A DNA stretch of 64,000 nt from contig CM065320.1 in the NCBI GenBank assembly GCA_033032175.1, positions 8,432,001 through 8,496,000 on the forward strand, written 5' to 3'. A model generated the notes under the pieces. The model made no database searches, was not told the DNA's origin, and was given only the letters and a program-made list of their open reading frames with translations. The DNA comes from Saturnia japonica (taxonomy: Eukaryota; Arthropoda; Insecta; Lepidoptera; Saturniidae). Position 1 is the stretch's first letter, and each line of letters opens with the position of its first letter. Positions 42,640 to 54,214 of this stretch are shown here, piece after piece. The position numbers were made by a program, and so were the translations under genes.

Positions 42640-43900
42640 ATTAGGTCAGGGAAAAAGTGTTTTCGCATAAGTAGGTATAATCTTGTTATAAAATTTCTTT
42701 GGCTGTACTATTTATATCTAGCTGGTTTTGGTAACATTAAAAAGGTTATATTAAAAGAAAAAATAAAAAAAGTTGTTTCCCACTATTTTTCTTTCTCTAA
42801 AAATGAGTGAATCTAATAAAGAAATTCGATACATTTTAAAATATTATTACAAAAAAGGCAAAAATGCAACTCAAGCAGCGATAAAAATTAGTGATGTTTA
42901 TGGACCTAATGAAGTGTCATAAGAGTAGCACAAATTTGGTTCAAACTTTTTCAGTCCTGAAATTTTGATGTTAAAGATCCACCTCGCTCTGGTTGCCCTG
43001 TTACGAATAAAGTGGACGCCATTTTTTAAAAAGTGGAGCAAGGTTGGCATGTCAGTAGTTACGATGCAGCTGAAGAACTGGAAATTGACCACAAAATAGT
43101 TTTAACCCATTTTAAGAAAGCTGGCTATACCAAAAAGCTCGATATTGGGGTGCCACACGAGCTCACTCTGAAAATAACCTAATGAACCTTTTACTGATTT
43201 GCGATTCATTATTGAGACGTAATGAAACCGAGCCGTTTTTGAAGAGATTGATAACTGGCGATGAAAAGTGGATCATATACGACAAGAACGTGCGAAAAAA
43301 ATCGTGGTCTAAGGTCGACCAGGCTACACAGACTGTGGCTAAACCTGGGCTAACTCGAAATAAGGTGATGCTGTGTGTATGGTGGGACTGGAAGGCCATT
43401 GTTCATTATGAGCTTTTACCTCCCAGCAAAACCATTGATTGGGATCTCTACTGCCAGCAACTGATGAGATTAAAGGAAGCAGTTGAGAGAAAGCGGCTGG
43501 AATTGATCGACAGGAAGGGTGTGGTCTTTCATCACAATAACACTAGACCACACACATCTTTAGCCACTCAGCAAAAATTAAGAGAGTTTGGCTGGGAGGT
43601 GTTAGTGCATATACCATATAGCCCTGACCTTGTACCTTCAGATTTTCACCTGTTTCGGTCTCTTCAGAATTCTTTAGGTTCTGTAAGGTTAACATCAACA
43701 GAGGACTGCCATTTTGGCATATTTGTCGCATTTTTTTGATCAGAAGTCCCAAAGTTTCTACAGCAACGAGATCATGTCTCTACCTATAAAATGGCAGAAA
43801 GTCATTGAACAAAATGGCACATATATACTGTAAATAAACTTTGAAAAAAATGTCTTAAGTTTCCATATAAAAATGCAAAGAAACTTTTCCCCAACCTATT
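42640..43900 (+). mobile_element. Mariner (D34D) transposon, inactivated
   Basis: Inverted ends: left TTAGGTCAGGGAAAAAGTG and right (reverse complement) ATAGGTTGGGGAAAAGTTT, about 28 bp with mismatches, at 1.26-kb spacing and with TA at the left flank. It contains one transposase pseudogene. Confidence 0.85.
42804..43739 (+). pseudogene. Mariner transposase pseudogene with Asp-to-Asn at the second catalytic site
   Basis: It begins MSESNKEIRYILKYYYKKGK at 42804 with the N-terminal helix-turn-helix region and breaks near 42920 and 43180. It runs open to 43739. LITGDEKWIIYDKN holds the first Asp. HHNNTRPHTS has Asn where mariners have Asp (HHDN). YSPDLVPSDFHLF holds the third, with 34 residues between positions two and three, so this is the D34D type. 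The C-terminal tail is cut by a frameshift to a stop at 43739. Confidence 0.85.
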
Positions 43901-44781
43901 ATAACCATGCCAAATATACTGCGATATTAAAACTAAATAACAGGATACAGAACCAGTTTTTGAAATATTATTTCTATTGAGTTATTTAGTTAGTATCCAC
44001 TGATACGGATTTATGTTGCAAGGTCAATTATACAAATCAATCAAATTTAATGCTATTTCACAAGAATTCAACACAAACTTGCAATTATTTCCTTAATATA
44101 AGATATATCATACTGCAATATATATACATCATAATAAAGATAATTATTACATAGTTCAAACTATATAGTATAGAGAACAGAATGATATAAATCTATATAT
44201 CCTATGTAAACATTATAACGCTGAATAATTTGTATGTTGAAATACACTAGTCTCAACAACTGTCAGTCTCTTTTGAAAAATTGTATTTACATTAGCTAAC
44301 TCATTTATTGAGCGAGGTTCTAGACCACATAAGTTGTAGGCTAAAAAAAGGATGGGGATAAAATATAACTTTGGAGAAAGTGAGGGCACAATTAGTAACT
44401 TATAAATAAATTTTCTATGGTACTACATATCCAATGTTAATTGGTTACATACATATGGATTTTTTTATATTCACATTAAAAAGAAATGGATGGAATTTTA
44501 TTTTAAAAAATTAAATATTTCTATAAATTCATTACAATTATCATTGAAATCAGTATTTCAATACAATTACATTTACTGGTAAAAATGAGTACCTTAATTG
44601 ATTTAAATAAGATATTCTAACATGTCTTTTTTTTTTTAAGTTAGTCTTTTTGTTTTCTTCCTGATGGTGCTTAAAGTTATTAAAAAAAAAAAGAAATAAT
44701 CACCAATTATACTAATACCCACTGTTTTCACCTAGCAAAATTACTAAATTCAAAGTTGAGAAAAAACAATTAAATCCACTG

Positions 44782-44787
44782 TTTATT
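44782..44787 (-). terminator. Poly-A signal of Ssu72
   Basis: AATAAA on the minus strand, 33 bases past the stop. Confidence 0.6.
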
Positions 44788-44819
44788 ATACAGAGTCCAC
44801 AAAGTCAAATAATCCAATA

Positions 44820-45401
44820 TCAATAAAACATAATACAATTCAATATAGGTCTGTGACATTTCCCTTCAAACTCATGCAGTAACTCATCTATGTCATTGTC
44901 TAAATCCTCACTCTGGGCCATTTTAGTAACCATGTCACTGATCAAGAATGCACCAATAGTAGCCTCTTCATGGTTATCCTGTATATCAATATTTACCACA
45001 TGTACAGGCTGATTATATATAGACCTTCGTGAACCAAACCACTCTATAACCTGGTCGTACACTCTCTCTTCACAGGTTATTATAACATCGAACTTTTCGA
45101 TAGACACTTGAAACTTTTCAGGGTAAGGTTTTATTCTTCTGTTCCTGTCTAACATATGCAATAAACCGTTTTGAGTATAAAATGATTTATCCTTCTCCAT
45201 CAAGTCATTGTAAATATCATCGTAAGGAACGCCAAATTCGTAGCAGTTTGGTCGATCGGCGGCAGCTCCTGGTAATTTTACTTTCTCTCCTGTGCCGAAG
45301 GATTTTACTTTAAAACCTTTTTTAACGAGAAATGCATGAGCTTCCATGCTACGGTTCATATTAGACGAACAAACTACAGCAATATACAAGTCACTTGTCA
45401 T
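44820..45401 (-). CDS. Ssu72: RNA polymerase II subunit A CTD phosphatase SSU72
   Basis: A 193-residue intronless frame covering the whole family length (human 194). Ssu72 removes phosphate from Ser5 and Ser7 of the polymerase II CTD repeats in the nucleus and works with symplekin in 3'-end processing. The phosphatase signature is VVCSSNMNRSMEAH (nucleophile C11, R17). The general acid lies in NIDIQDNHEEA (D142, by position relative to human D143). Other conserved blocks are SFGTGEKVKLPG, NGLLHMLDRNRRIKP and ITCEERVYDQV. MTSDLYIAVVC gives the expected start. All catalytic residues are intact. The gene is intronless, so a retroposed copy is possible, but no poly-A tract or target duplication is seen. 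Confidence 0.95.
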   Translation of the reverse strand: MTSDLYIAVVCSSNMNRSMEAHAFLVKKGFKVKSFGTGEKVKLPGAAADRPNCYEFGVPYDDIYNDLMEKDKSFYTQNGLLHMLDRNRRIKPYPEKFQVSIEKFDVIITCEERVYDQVIEWFGSRRSIYNQPVHVVNIDIQDNHEEATIGAFLISDMVTKMAQSEDLDNDIDELLHEFEGKCHRPILNCIMFY

Positions 45402-46319
45402 CGTAAAATTAAGACAATATAATAAATAATATAAAATGAATACTTCTGAAGGTTATACCCATTTACTCTTGTCATTCAACTATAATTGCTTCATTTTCCC
45501 AATGTAATTGAAGACTTTATTTTTCACAAATCATTGAAATTAAGTAGATAGAACATCAACATTTCCAATGTTAAATGTTGAGTGTTGCCAACGTAGCGTA
45601 GCCAACTCAGCAGCGTTGTCAATGTCAAAATTTCCCAAATCGGGGAAGAGCAAAGTCCTGTTTCCTCACATAATTAATTTTCTCTAGAAGAAAACGTATT
45701 CCAAATTTCAATAAAAACATTGAAGTAAAACTCTTCAGTCATTAGTAATGTGTATCTTAATGCTTGATTCATAATTTCATTGTTAACTTACCAGTAATTA
45801 TTATTTATATCATTATCATTATATTATATAATAAATTAATAAAAGTAAGTTGATAAAATGTGCGTGCCGATAAAACTTAAAAAGAAGTCACGACATGATA
45901 AAGGACTTATACAGAGTGATAGCCCTTTATCCCCCCTCGAACAAGAAAGTTTCCGTTTTAACCTAAAGGGCGTGTTTTTAAAGTTACAAGGGGTTTTCCA
46001 ACCCTTCAACTTGGAAATTAAGTGTAGTGGCGCCATCTGTTGTCGAGTATTTGAACTTCATTCAGAACAATGATTATTTGGGTTGCATTTTGAAAGGCGC
46101 TGCGAGCAATTGCAGCATGTGTAGTAATGTCGCTAAATTTAAAATTCCAATTTCAATAAAATCTTAAATTACATTTGTTACTATAATAAAGTTATTAAAT
46201 TTTGTGTATTTATACAGTAGTAGCTAACTTATATTTTGGAGTTAAAGCGACATAATTTTAGTTATTCAAATTAGTTCTGAAAACATTTAAAAATTTAAGT
46301 TTTTAAATTTCGAATACCT
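45402..46319. other. Spacer upstream of Ssu72; unclassified repeat-like patch
   Basis: 45402-45650 should hold the Ssu72 promoter; no TATA box is evident. 45880-46110 is GC-richer (GATAGCCCTTTATCCCCCCT, GGCGCCATCTGTTGTCGAG) and reads like a transposon scrap. No protein similarity seen. Confidence 0.35.
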
Positions 46320-48850
46320 AACGACGACTATAAATTTCTGTAAGTATATTTCATCGGAAATGAAGACCAAGAAATTGATCAACGAAGCACAAGTTTTAAT
46401 GGATTGAAATAATCCAATATGTACAAAGGATCTTACATAAATACAATCAACTGATTTACATATTCAAAACAACATTAGACCCTATGATTTCTGATGACTA
46501 TAAAATTGTAGTTCGAGCCGATAAAAGACTACGTGCAGAACACGAACGTAGATTTAATGCACCTCAGATAGATGAAGTCGCCATCGTAATTGTGGACAAT
46601 GAAAATACAAGCCGTGACATAATTGTACAACGAAGAAGAAAAGGACTTCAATGCATTGCAGAGGCACACCGTTCATATGATGCTCATCAATATCCGTTAA
46701 TATTTCTGCACGAGAGGACGGATATCATTTCAATATAAAACTAATTCATCCTGAAACAGGCATAGAAACAAACAAAAAAGTCACTTCTAAGGAGTTCTAT
46801 GCTTACCGCTTACTGATCAGAGACAATGAAATATACAAGCACATACTCAACACTCGCCGTTTATTCAAACAATTTCTGTTAGATATGTACGCAAAAATAA
46901 AAGCAGAACGGATGCTTTACATAAGACTGAATCAGAAGAAACTGCGCACAGAAGAATACATCTACCTTCGAGACGCGATTATAAATGACGGCAATATTGA
47001 CGATATTGGAACAATGGTAATCTTACCCTCATCATACATAGGAAGTCCAAGACATATGCACGAATATACTCAAGATGCCATGACCTACGTAAGAAAATAT
47101 GGACGACCTGATCTCTCCATAACATTAACATGCAAGTCATCATGGCCAGACATCAAAAAACAACTAAAAAACTGACAAGCCTCCATGGATCGACACGACA
47201 TAATAGCCCGAGTTTTTCGACAAAAACAAATAAGATTTATTGAAGTCATTACAAAATACCACATCTTTGGAACCATTAGATGCTGGATGTATACAATCGA
47301 GTGGCAAAAACGAGGTTTACTTCACTCACACAATCTCATATGTCTACACGATAAAATTTATCCCACGGATATCGACAAAATCATCCAAGCTGAATTTCCC
47401 AATTCACAAAAAGATCCGGAACTGGAATCCGAAAAACGAAGGCTTCACAGCAAAAATACGAATACAAGGCAGAGACGAACTGGAAATAGATAATCAATGG
47501 GTAGTACCATATAACCCACTGCTTTCCAAAATGTTCCAAGCACACATAAATGTTGAATACTGCAATTCAGTAAAATCTATTAAACATATATGTAAGTACG
47601 TAAACAAAGGTAGTGATATGGCAGTATTTCAAATAGTCCAAAATAGCCAACAAAATAACAGAAATGATCGAAATCAACAGTAACGTGGAGGATTTTTAGT
47701 TTTCCCATACACGAACGCGAACTAGCTGTGCAGAGAGTTTACTTCACAAAAGACTCGGCTAGAAAAATTGCAAGCGAACCACCTCAGAACACAACATTAA
47801 CAACTTTTTTCCAAATGTACCAAACGGATCCATTCGCAAAGACATTACTGTATGTCGACTTTCCTATTTATTATACGTGGGACAAAACAACGAAAATTTT
47901 TCAACGACGAAAACAAGGAATGTCAGATTAGGGTCATCCAGAAATCATGAAAACTAACGCAATAGGTCGAGTATACACTGTAAATCCAAACAATGCCGAA
48001 TGTTTCTATGTCCGGATGTTATTACACGAAATACGGGGACCAACAAGTTTCACAGATCTCAGGACTATTGACGGCTACCTATGCCAGATGTACAGAGAAG
48101 CATGTCAACGCTTAGGATTATTGGAAAACGATAACCACTAGGAATTAACACTACAACAAGCCACACTTACAGCTTCAGCTGAACAAATTCGAGAGTTATT
48201 CACCATAATTTTAACAACGTGTAATCCATCAAACCCAAAACAGCTATGGGACTCTTTCAAATGGAGTTTGAGTGATGATATATTGTACCAAATCCGACAA
48301 ACTAATCCAGAATTGACTATAGAATTCAGTGACGACATCTTAAATGAAATACTCATTCGCTTAGAAGATAAATGTTTAGCAATAAATAATCAGGCCTCAG
48401 TAGGACTTGGAACGCCAGCACCACAAAGAAATGCTTTCAGTTTGCTAAACTACGAAATTACAAAGGAAAAAAAGCTACAACGTCAATGAACTACTTGAAT
48501 AGAGTGCTCACAACAAATCACTCCTCAATGACAATAAAAAAAAAGTTTACAACGTTATAATGAACCGGATAAATAACAACACTGGTGGAATTATTTACTT
48601 AGACGCACCAGGAGGCACCGGTAAAACGTTTCTAATAAATCTAATACTGGCGGAAATACGTGCTAAAAAACACATCGCACTGGCACTAGTATCATCCAGC
48701 ATTGCAGCCACACTTATGGAAGGAGGACGAACTGCCTATTCTGCCTTACAACCACCGTTGAATATAGCCGAACAACAATTCCCGGTATGTAAAATCTCAG
48801 GAAAATCTGGACGGGGTCAACTTCTAAAACAAGCTAAAATTATCTTCAAT
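46320..48850 (+). pseudogene. Second Helitron Rep-helicase copy, decayed and truncated
   Basis: Frames in order: YKIVVRADKRLRAEHERRFN (46498), MYAKIKAERMLYIRLNQKKL (46885), [50 protein letters not shown] (47185), GLLHSHNLICLH (HUH motif), SIKHICKYVNKG, GRVYTVNPNNAECFYVRMLL (47965) and [18 protein letters not shown] (Walker A, 48596). In the tyrosine motif the first Tyr is His (SIKHICKY versus SIKYILKY in the other copy). The frame stops right after LLKQAKII, where Walker B should start, so helicase motifs II-VI are absent. It is a different Helitron family from 15006-22804. N-terminal repeats and both termini are missing. Confidence 0.85.
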
Positions 48851-49319
48851 ACCTATCAAGGATTTGGTACACGTGTAGGGCTCAATTCAAACGTTAGTAA
48901 AAAATAACTTTTCGAAGTGAAAACATCTTTGCCGTCGTTGTGATTTGAAAGTCGGTGAAACGAAAAAGCGAAAACGACAGTAAAAAGAGACAGGCACATA
49001 AGTTCATAAGATTTAACGTGGGAGAAAATGAGATAGGAAAGTTTTAGGCAATGGTAAAATGGTACAAAAGAAGTTTGTTGCCACGCAATTCTACAAGCTG
49101 CCTATCATGAGTTGTCTGTACCTTAAACATATATAAATTAATTATAGAATTTGTGCGGGAAAGTCCGGTCAAACTTGCCAGTATCATTTTACCTAATTTT
49201 TTTTGGCAGTATTTTTTTGTAAATTATTATATTCTACAACAAAAAAGATTGTGTGGTTTTATGAAACCACGGTAAAAGTGAAACTTTTTTTCACATTATA
49301 GACATTTAACTAAAAATTC

Positions 49320-50410
49320 ACAAATGAGTAATAGTCTATACACTACACGGTCAGATGCTGCGAACTATAGGCGCCGCCATATTGGCCTTGGCTGCTCTGG
49401 CGAGCGCCTTTTACTTTGTCCCTACTCCGCGGCCGACCGTCACACGACATGCAACACACAGATTGTTGGCGACAGAATAGTTGTTTTTTATGTCTTAGGT
49501 TAGGGTATTATGTGTTATTATTATATTTACGAGTTACATACTATGAGTTACAATAAAATAGGTTAATACTGACAATATTATAGAAAAATGTAAGCGAATA
49601 CGCTACATTACAAGTTGCATGTTGTATGTTAAGATGTATATAAACGATTATGTATTGTGTGTCACATATGTGAAAATATAACTAACATAGAATAGATTAA
49701 CATATAGAGTAAGCCAATAGAGTAAGTATATCGAATGTTATAGAGATTTTACGAGCAGAAAATAGTGATGTCGCCCGTAAATTACATTGTTTTTGGCTTA
49801 TGTACGGAATGTATACGTAATGTATATTATAAGTGAATATGTAATGGATAGATAATTCAAAGAGGAACATTTTGATATATAACATGTGTACATAGGATAT
49901 ATAATGAGAGAAATATAAAGAGTTTAACAGGGCCACCAAAGCGAAAAGTAAAGTTAAAACACGAAATAAACACGAAGTAAAACGGGGCTCTCTTTACGGT
50001 CATTGCTCAAACCACTTAAGCTCGAAGAAGGGCCGTATTGGGCACGGTGCAATTCAACGAGTCTACAAGTACAAGCAACGAGTAACTACAAGAAGAAAGC
50101 TTTGGTCGTCCTGCGAACAATCAACAAGATATCGACTTTCATTGAAGACCCGGCACCTCAAGCGGTCGTGCATTATTGCACCCCCCGGACCCCCTCACCA
50201 CTAACATCACGCCGCCCACTGGCATCCGTACGGTATCTACGAGACGGGCATCCGGCGCAACAAAACGCCCGTCCAAACCGGGGAAACGTCACACCCCCCC
50301 CTCCCTCACGCAGAGGGGAAGTGACGCGTACCCAACACAGATCAAAAAGTTTGATACGATCTAATAAAAGTTTCACTTTAAAAGTAACATTTTTAGTTGT
50401 GTAACACATC
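49320..50410 (+). repeat. Possible LTR-retroelement remnant
   Basis: 49360-49450 is a GC-rich block (GGCGCCGCCATATTGGCC) followed by AT-rich DNA with AATAAAA. At 49975-50170 a leader-like region (GGGGCTCTCTTTACGGTCAT, GAAGAAGGGCCGTATTGGGC, TTTGGTCGTCCTGCGAAC) resembles the start of a BEL/Pao-type element after its LTR, by memory only. No gag, pol or paired LTR is readable. Confidence 0.25.
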
Positions 50411-51160
50411 AATAACGCAAAAGGGTCAAAATGTTACAAAAGTAACGTATTTATGAATATTAGGTAGTTATTAATTCGATACATTAGGAAAGTCATCAAT
50501 TATAATTGCCCGTATATCTCGATTATGTAAATAACTCATTATCAAATGTCCTTCTGGTTATTTGTCTATGATCAATGTATCAAATATAAATCATTCACAC
50601 TCGCCCAAGCTCTCCTCTAGCTTATACCAACGGAATAAAGAGTAAGTTGGAATTGGTACACTTGTATCACAGTATCGGGACCTATTTCGCCAAAATCACG
50701 CGTACAAAACATACTACTACTAATAAAACACCAATAACAATTCAAAAGCAATATTAATCCAAAAAGCGTTAAGTTATCTAAAGTGTATTCAAAATAAAAC
50801 CCTCTATTGGAAATATAAGGCTTAATTTTATTTTGTATATAATCACTTTATAGACCTTTAATGAAGACTCCAACAATGTTTAAATTAACAACAAGTACCG
50901 CTACTCGACGTTAGATGTCAATATAAAACATTTTATTCACTATAGATCTCGTTTCTTTTTATTACGGTTGTTATTTACATAACATCTTTAAAGTCGATGC
51001 TATTCTAATAGGGATGTAGTGGTACTTTAAAACAATAATTACTTATCGGTGATTTATTTTATTCATAACATTCTTTTACATATTAATGAAACTTTTAAAG
51101 ATTACAATACAATAGTTTATTGTATTACAATATTTTGCGCCTAAAAGTGGAGACAAAATA
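50411..51160. other. No gene seen
   Basis: AT-rich spacer. Confidence 0.4.
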
Positions 51161-51167
51161 TAATTAT

Positions 51168-51260
51168 GGTAAAAATAAATGTTGGTACCTATACAATTAA
51201 TAAAATTGAAGTGTCTGTTTGTAATGGCAAAATAACAGCTTATTACTACATGCATATGTG
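51168..51260 (+). repeat. Helitron 5' end fragment
   Basis: TATACAATTAATAAAATTGA, AGTGTCTGTTTGTAATGGC and TACATGCATATGTGGCG match the reverse complement of 14370-14444 and the start at 63248. Confidence 0.6.
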
Positions 51261-51414
51261 GCGTTCATACTTTTTAAGTACAATCTTTTTATTGGTTTTT
51301 CATAATTTTTAAGAAATACAAGACGATTTATTATTTGGCTTTGAATTTGTATTTAAACCAATTTAAAATTGTGATATGGGTTAAACCGCCTTAATTTAGT
51401 GTCTCCGAAGTCTA

Positions 51415-51515
51415 CACAACCTGGGAGCCCATCATCACCGCTATGGTGCTAAAGGCCCTTATTTGGTGACCGCAATGATAGCGCAACCTCCCAGGTTCCC
51501 AGGTTCCCACCTCAG
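51415..51515. other. Inverted repeat around CTGGGAGC
   Basis: AACCTGGGAGC at 51419 and CAACCTCCCAGGTT at 51487 can pair across about 60 bp; CCCAGGTT is then repeated directly. It could be the end of a small transposon or a structured RNA; no family recognised. Confidence 0.35.
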
Positions 51516-51881
51516 AGCGTATTATCGCATTAGTCACTTTTGTGTGATAATTCGTGACAGTGTTTTGGTGACTTAAGATTTTGAGTTGCCACCTTAATTG
51601 GGGCCCTACTTCACGCTACTGCAATGGCGATTACTCTCCACATCGTGGAGCCTCTACACCGGACGCAGCTTTAAACTTTGAGGGCCTACTCCAGTGAGAC
51701 ATCTTGGACTGAGACGTGATGACTCTATAAGGAAGGTCGCAACTGGCTGCAGCAACGCGCAGTGCTTCTTTCCTGCCAGACTGTTTGTGGCGCTTCGGAC
51801 AGTCGAAGGTGTCATGTCATCTCACACTGCATTGTAGCGCATCACGTCGCATTGCATCTCATTGACAGGACACACAGCAAC

Positions 51882-52040
51882 ATGACGATGTTCACCTCCC
51901 TCGTCGCGCTCTATCTGCTCATTTTTTCTGCCGCCACCACCAGCTGCCCTTGCACTCAGATCACACCATATAACCAGATCAGCTTTTCCAATCCATTCGA
52001 TTTTTATCCTTATCATATATCCTATCCTTTAGTGAAATAA
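51882..52040 (+). CDS. Hypothetical small secreted peptide (52 residues)
   Basis: From the Met at 51882 the frame reads MTMFTSLVALYLLIFSAATT, a good signal-peptide core (short N-region, hydrophobic stretch, small residues before Cys). SCPCTQITPYNQISFSNP and a Tyr/Pro-rich tail end at TAA 52038-52040. The frame is open upstream to 51762 without a signal-like start, so 51882 is preferred. The surrounding 51410-51960 is richer in GC than its neighbours. No relative recognised. A chance frame or a first exon of a longer gene are real alternatives. Confidence 0.25.
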   Translation: MTMFTSLVALYLLIFSAATTSCPCTQITPYNQISFSNPFDFYPYHISYPLVK

Positions 52041-52639
52041 CATAGTGAATGTCAGTTTTTTCGATTTTTTTCCCGGTATAGGTAGCTTTTTTTAGAAAAT
52101 CTGTGAATGCAGTTATTAATTTGAAAAAATAAAAGATTGCTTTCTTTGAGTAAAATTTGATATCGTCAACATTTAATAGACTTTTCCCCATGTCCCGTCC
52201 ATTATTTCCATCCTGTATTTAACAAAAATTATTAGCACATTAAAAAAAGAAGAATAGGTATAGAACTTGATCGTCGGTACGGAATATACTATTCTATTAC
52301 TCTATTCGATAATATTAGTAAGCGATTCATCAGCTCTAATTGAGTAGCAAAAAATCACTAGTAATATAAAATAAATTTTGTTTCTATGAAGTTAAGGTTG
52401 TTTGTTATTAGTGAAGTATTATACCACCATTTACTTCTCTTTAAAATATTATTTTATTTAATTAATAAAGAGATGTTACTTTCCGATTGTATTGATACGA
52501 CCTGTTACAACCCGAGTAAAAAGAGAGAAAATCCTGTTCCCGAAATATCTTGAAGCAACTACATACTTCTTAAGACTTCGAAATAATGTTCGCGTCGTAA
52601 ACAACCGCGGCGCAGGTTTGTGTAATCATCGCAGTTTAC

Positions 52640-52950
52640 ACACACGTGTATAGGGTTTATCGCCCCGATTACGTCATCGAGTAGGCATAGCTACTAAACG
52701 TCGCGAAAGTTAGCGATGATTCACGATTTTTCTACGATCGTTTAGTGTAGGTATATAAGTGGCTCAAGCGCGGCGCCGAGGCAGTTCAGTGTTGAATTAC
52801 AAAGCGATAACAACGAGTGATTAAAGGAAGCGAAACAGTGAAATAAATAACAGTGTTGTGAGTTCGTGAAATTTGTAACTGTGTAGAATTCGAATAAATT
52901 TCTTCACGTCAATCATCGGCATTTTTATTACCCAAGATTGTAACAGTATG
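52640..52950 (+). promoter_or_regulatory. Orphan TATA/initiator promoter with 5' leader
   Basis: TATATAA at 52752-52758 and an insect-type initiator GCAGTT with A at 52783 (31 bp from the TATA start); a second TTCAGT is at 52785-52790. Upstream are a palindromic E-box ACACACGTGT (about 52641) and a CRE/ATF-type TTACGTCA (about 52669). Downstream the leader-like ACAGTGTTGTGAGTTCGTG lacks a long frame, and GTATGT at about 52946 could be a donor. No coding exon is assignable, so the gene would lie beyond, or this is a promoter remnant. mRpL22 starts 1.1 kb further but probably has its own promoter. Confidence 0.45.
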
Positions 52951-53267
52951 TAATACGTCCATTTAGAAGATTTTTATTTCTACCATCGTTTTTACACTCT
53001 AAAACTGCAGAAGTAAACTATGATAAACAATTTATATGCATCACGTAAATGATTTTCAAACGGCCACTCTGTCATAGTGTTAGAACACAATTACGGCCGG
53101 ACCTCCTTTATACAAAAGTACTCTGTGGGCCGGACTGAGTTCAAGTTTGTGTCACTACACATTTGGTCTATGCTACACATGATTATGGTTGACGCGACAC
53201 GCCTACTTACTGCTTCTAATGTATTGTCTGTTCTGTGTTTATACCTCACACATGCAGTGTTGTTATA

Positions 53268-53335
53268 TCTACCAACTTTTTGGTAGATCTACCACTTTTG
53301 CCACCAGTCTACCAATCTACCACTATGGCCCCTAA
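53268..53335. repeat. CTACCA-rich patch with hairpin
   Basis: CTACCAACTTTTTGGTAG is a stem of seven bases (CTACCAA/TTGGTAG), followed by GATCTACCAC, GTCTACCAATCTACCAC. It is a short, locally repetitive stretch of unknown origin. Confidence 0.5.
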
Positions 53336-54040
53336 ATCATGTGTGTAATTCATACGTGGTAGAATTCACATCCATGTTTTTTTTTAATACAGAAAATGAT
53401 GAAATACACACTAATTTATAGTTTATGAAAATTTAAATACAAGTACTCTGTTGTCTAAAGAAAGTTTTGAAATTTATAACGGTATTTTTATTGTTTAAGT
53501 CGGTGTATTTCAGTATTTTTTCGAGTTAACCTCGGTATTAAGGAAAAAATTTCTGATCTTACAGCTCGCTCTCGTTTTGTCGCACTCACGGAAAAAGGGA
53601 GGGGAAATAAGTGATGTTTACATAGCTATACCCTAACCATGCACGGTCACTGCAAGCAGCAAGTTTGTTTTTGGTTTGTAAACCTTGTCTACCATTGTTA
53701 ATTTTGATCATAATTGACTTAGCTGAGTCCATTGAGTAAAGTAATCCATCGGGAAGCTGAGTCGCTGAGTGGTAAATAAATCTAGGTGAATAAATAGGTA
53801 CCTATTGCATGTAGACAAAATAATTGACATTAATAGTTGTGTTAATGTTATTCATTAAAGCTATGCAAAGCAGTGTATTACTCATTTTACGCATATAAAA
53901 GGATAAAATTGCGTTTTATGAGAACCCGTTACTTTTGTGACCAATGTTACTTTTTGATCAGTCCTTGGTAATTTTTCGCTATCGGGCGCTGGCAGCACTG
54001 TTAGTATTTTAAAAATATAAATAAAATAACCTAGAAGACG

Positions 54041-54214
54041 ATGAACCAATTTTGTTGGAAACTATTTAATACTTATCTAAATAAAAATGTATGTGGTTTA
54101 CATACGAGTGCTTCAGACTTAGCGTGGAGTAAATCAACAGTTCCAAGAAAATTTATACAAAATAATAGAATAGTGTTTCCACCTCAAGAACCCGGCGAAG
54201 AACCTCGGCCTGCT
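54041..54214 (+). CDS. mRpL22: mRpL22 exon 1 (targeting sequence)
   Basis: ATG to donor GTAAGG at 54215; 58 codons, phase 0. Low in acidic and rich in hydroxylated and basic residues in its first 40 positions. Confidence 0.9.

Noticed and set aside
44820..45401. Ssu72 as a retropseudogene because it lacks introns
   Set aside because: The frame is fully intact with all catalytic residues, and no poly-A tract or target duplication flanks it.
50003..50404. 133-codon plus-strand frame as a host gene
   Set aside because: Arg/Pro-rich with no similarity, in a repeat-like GC-rich patch with an equally open antisense frame.
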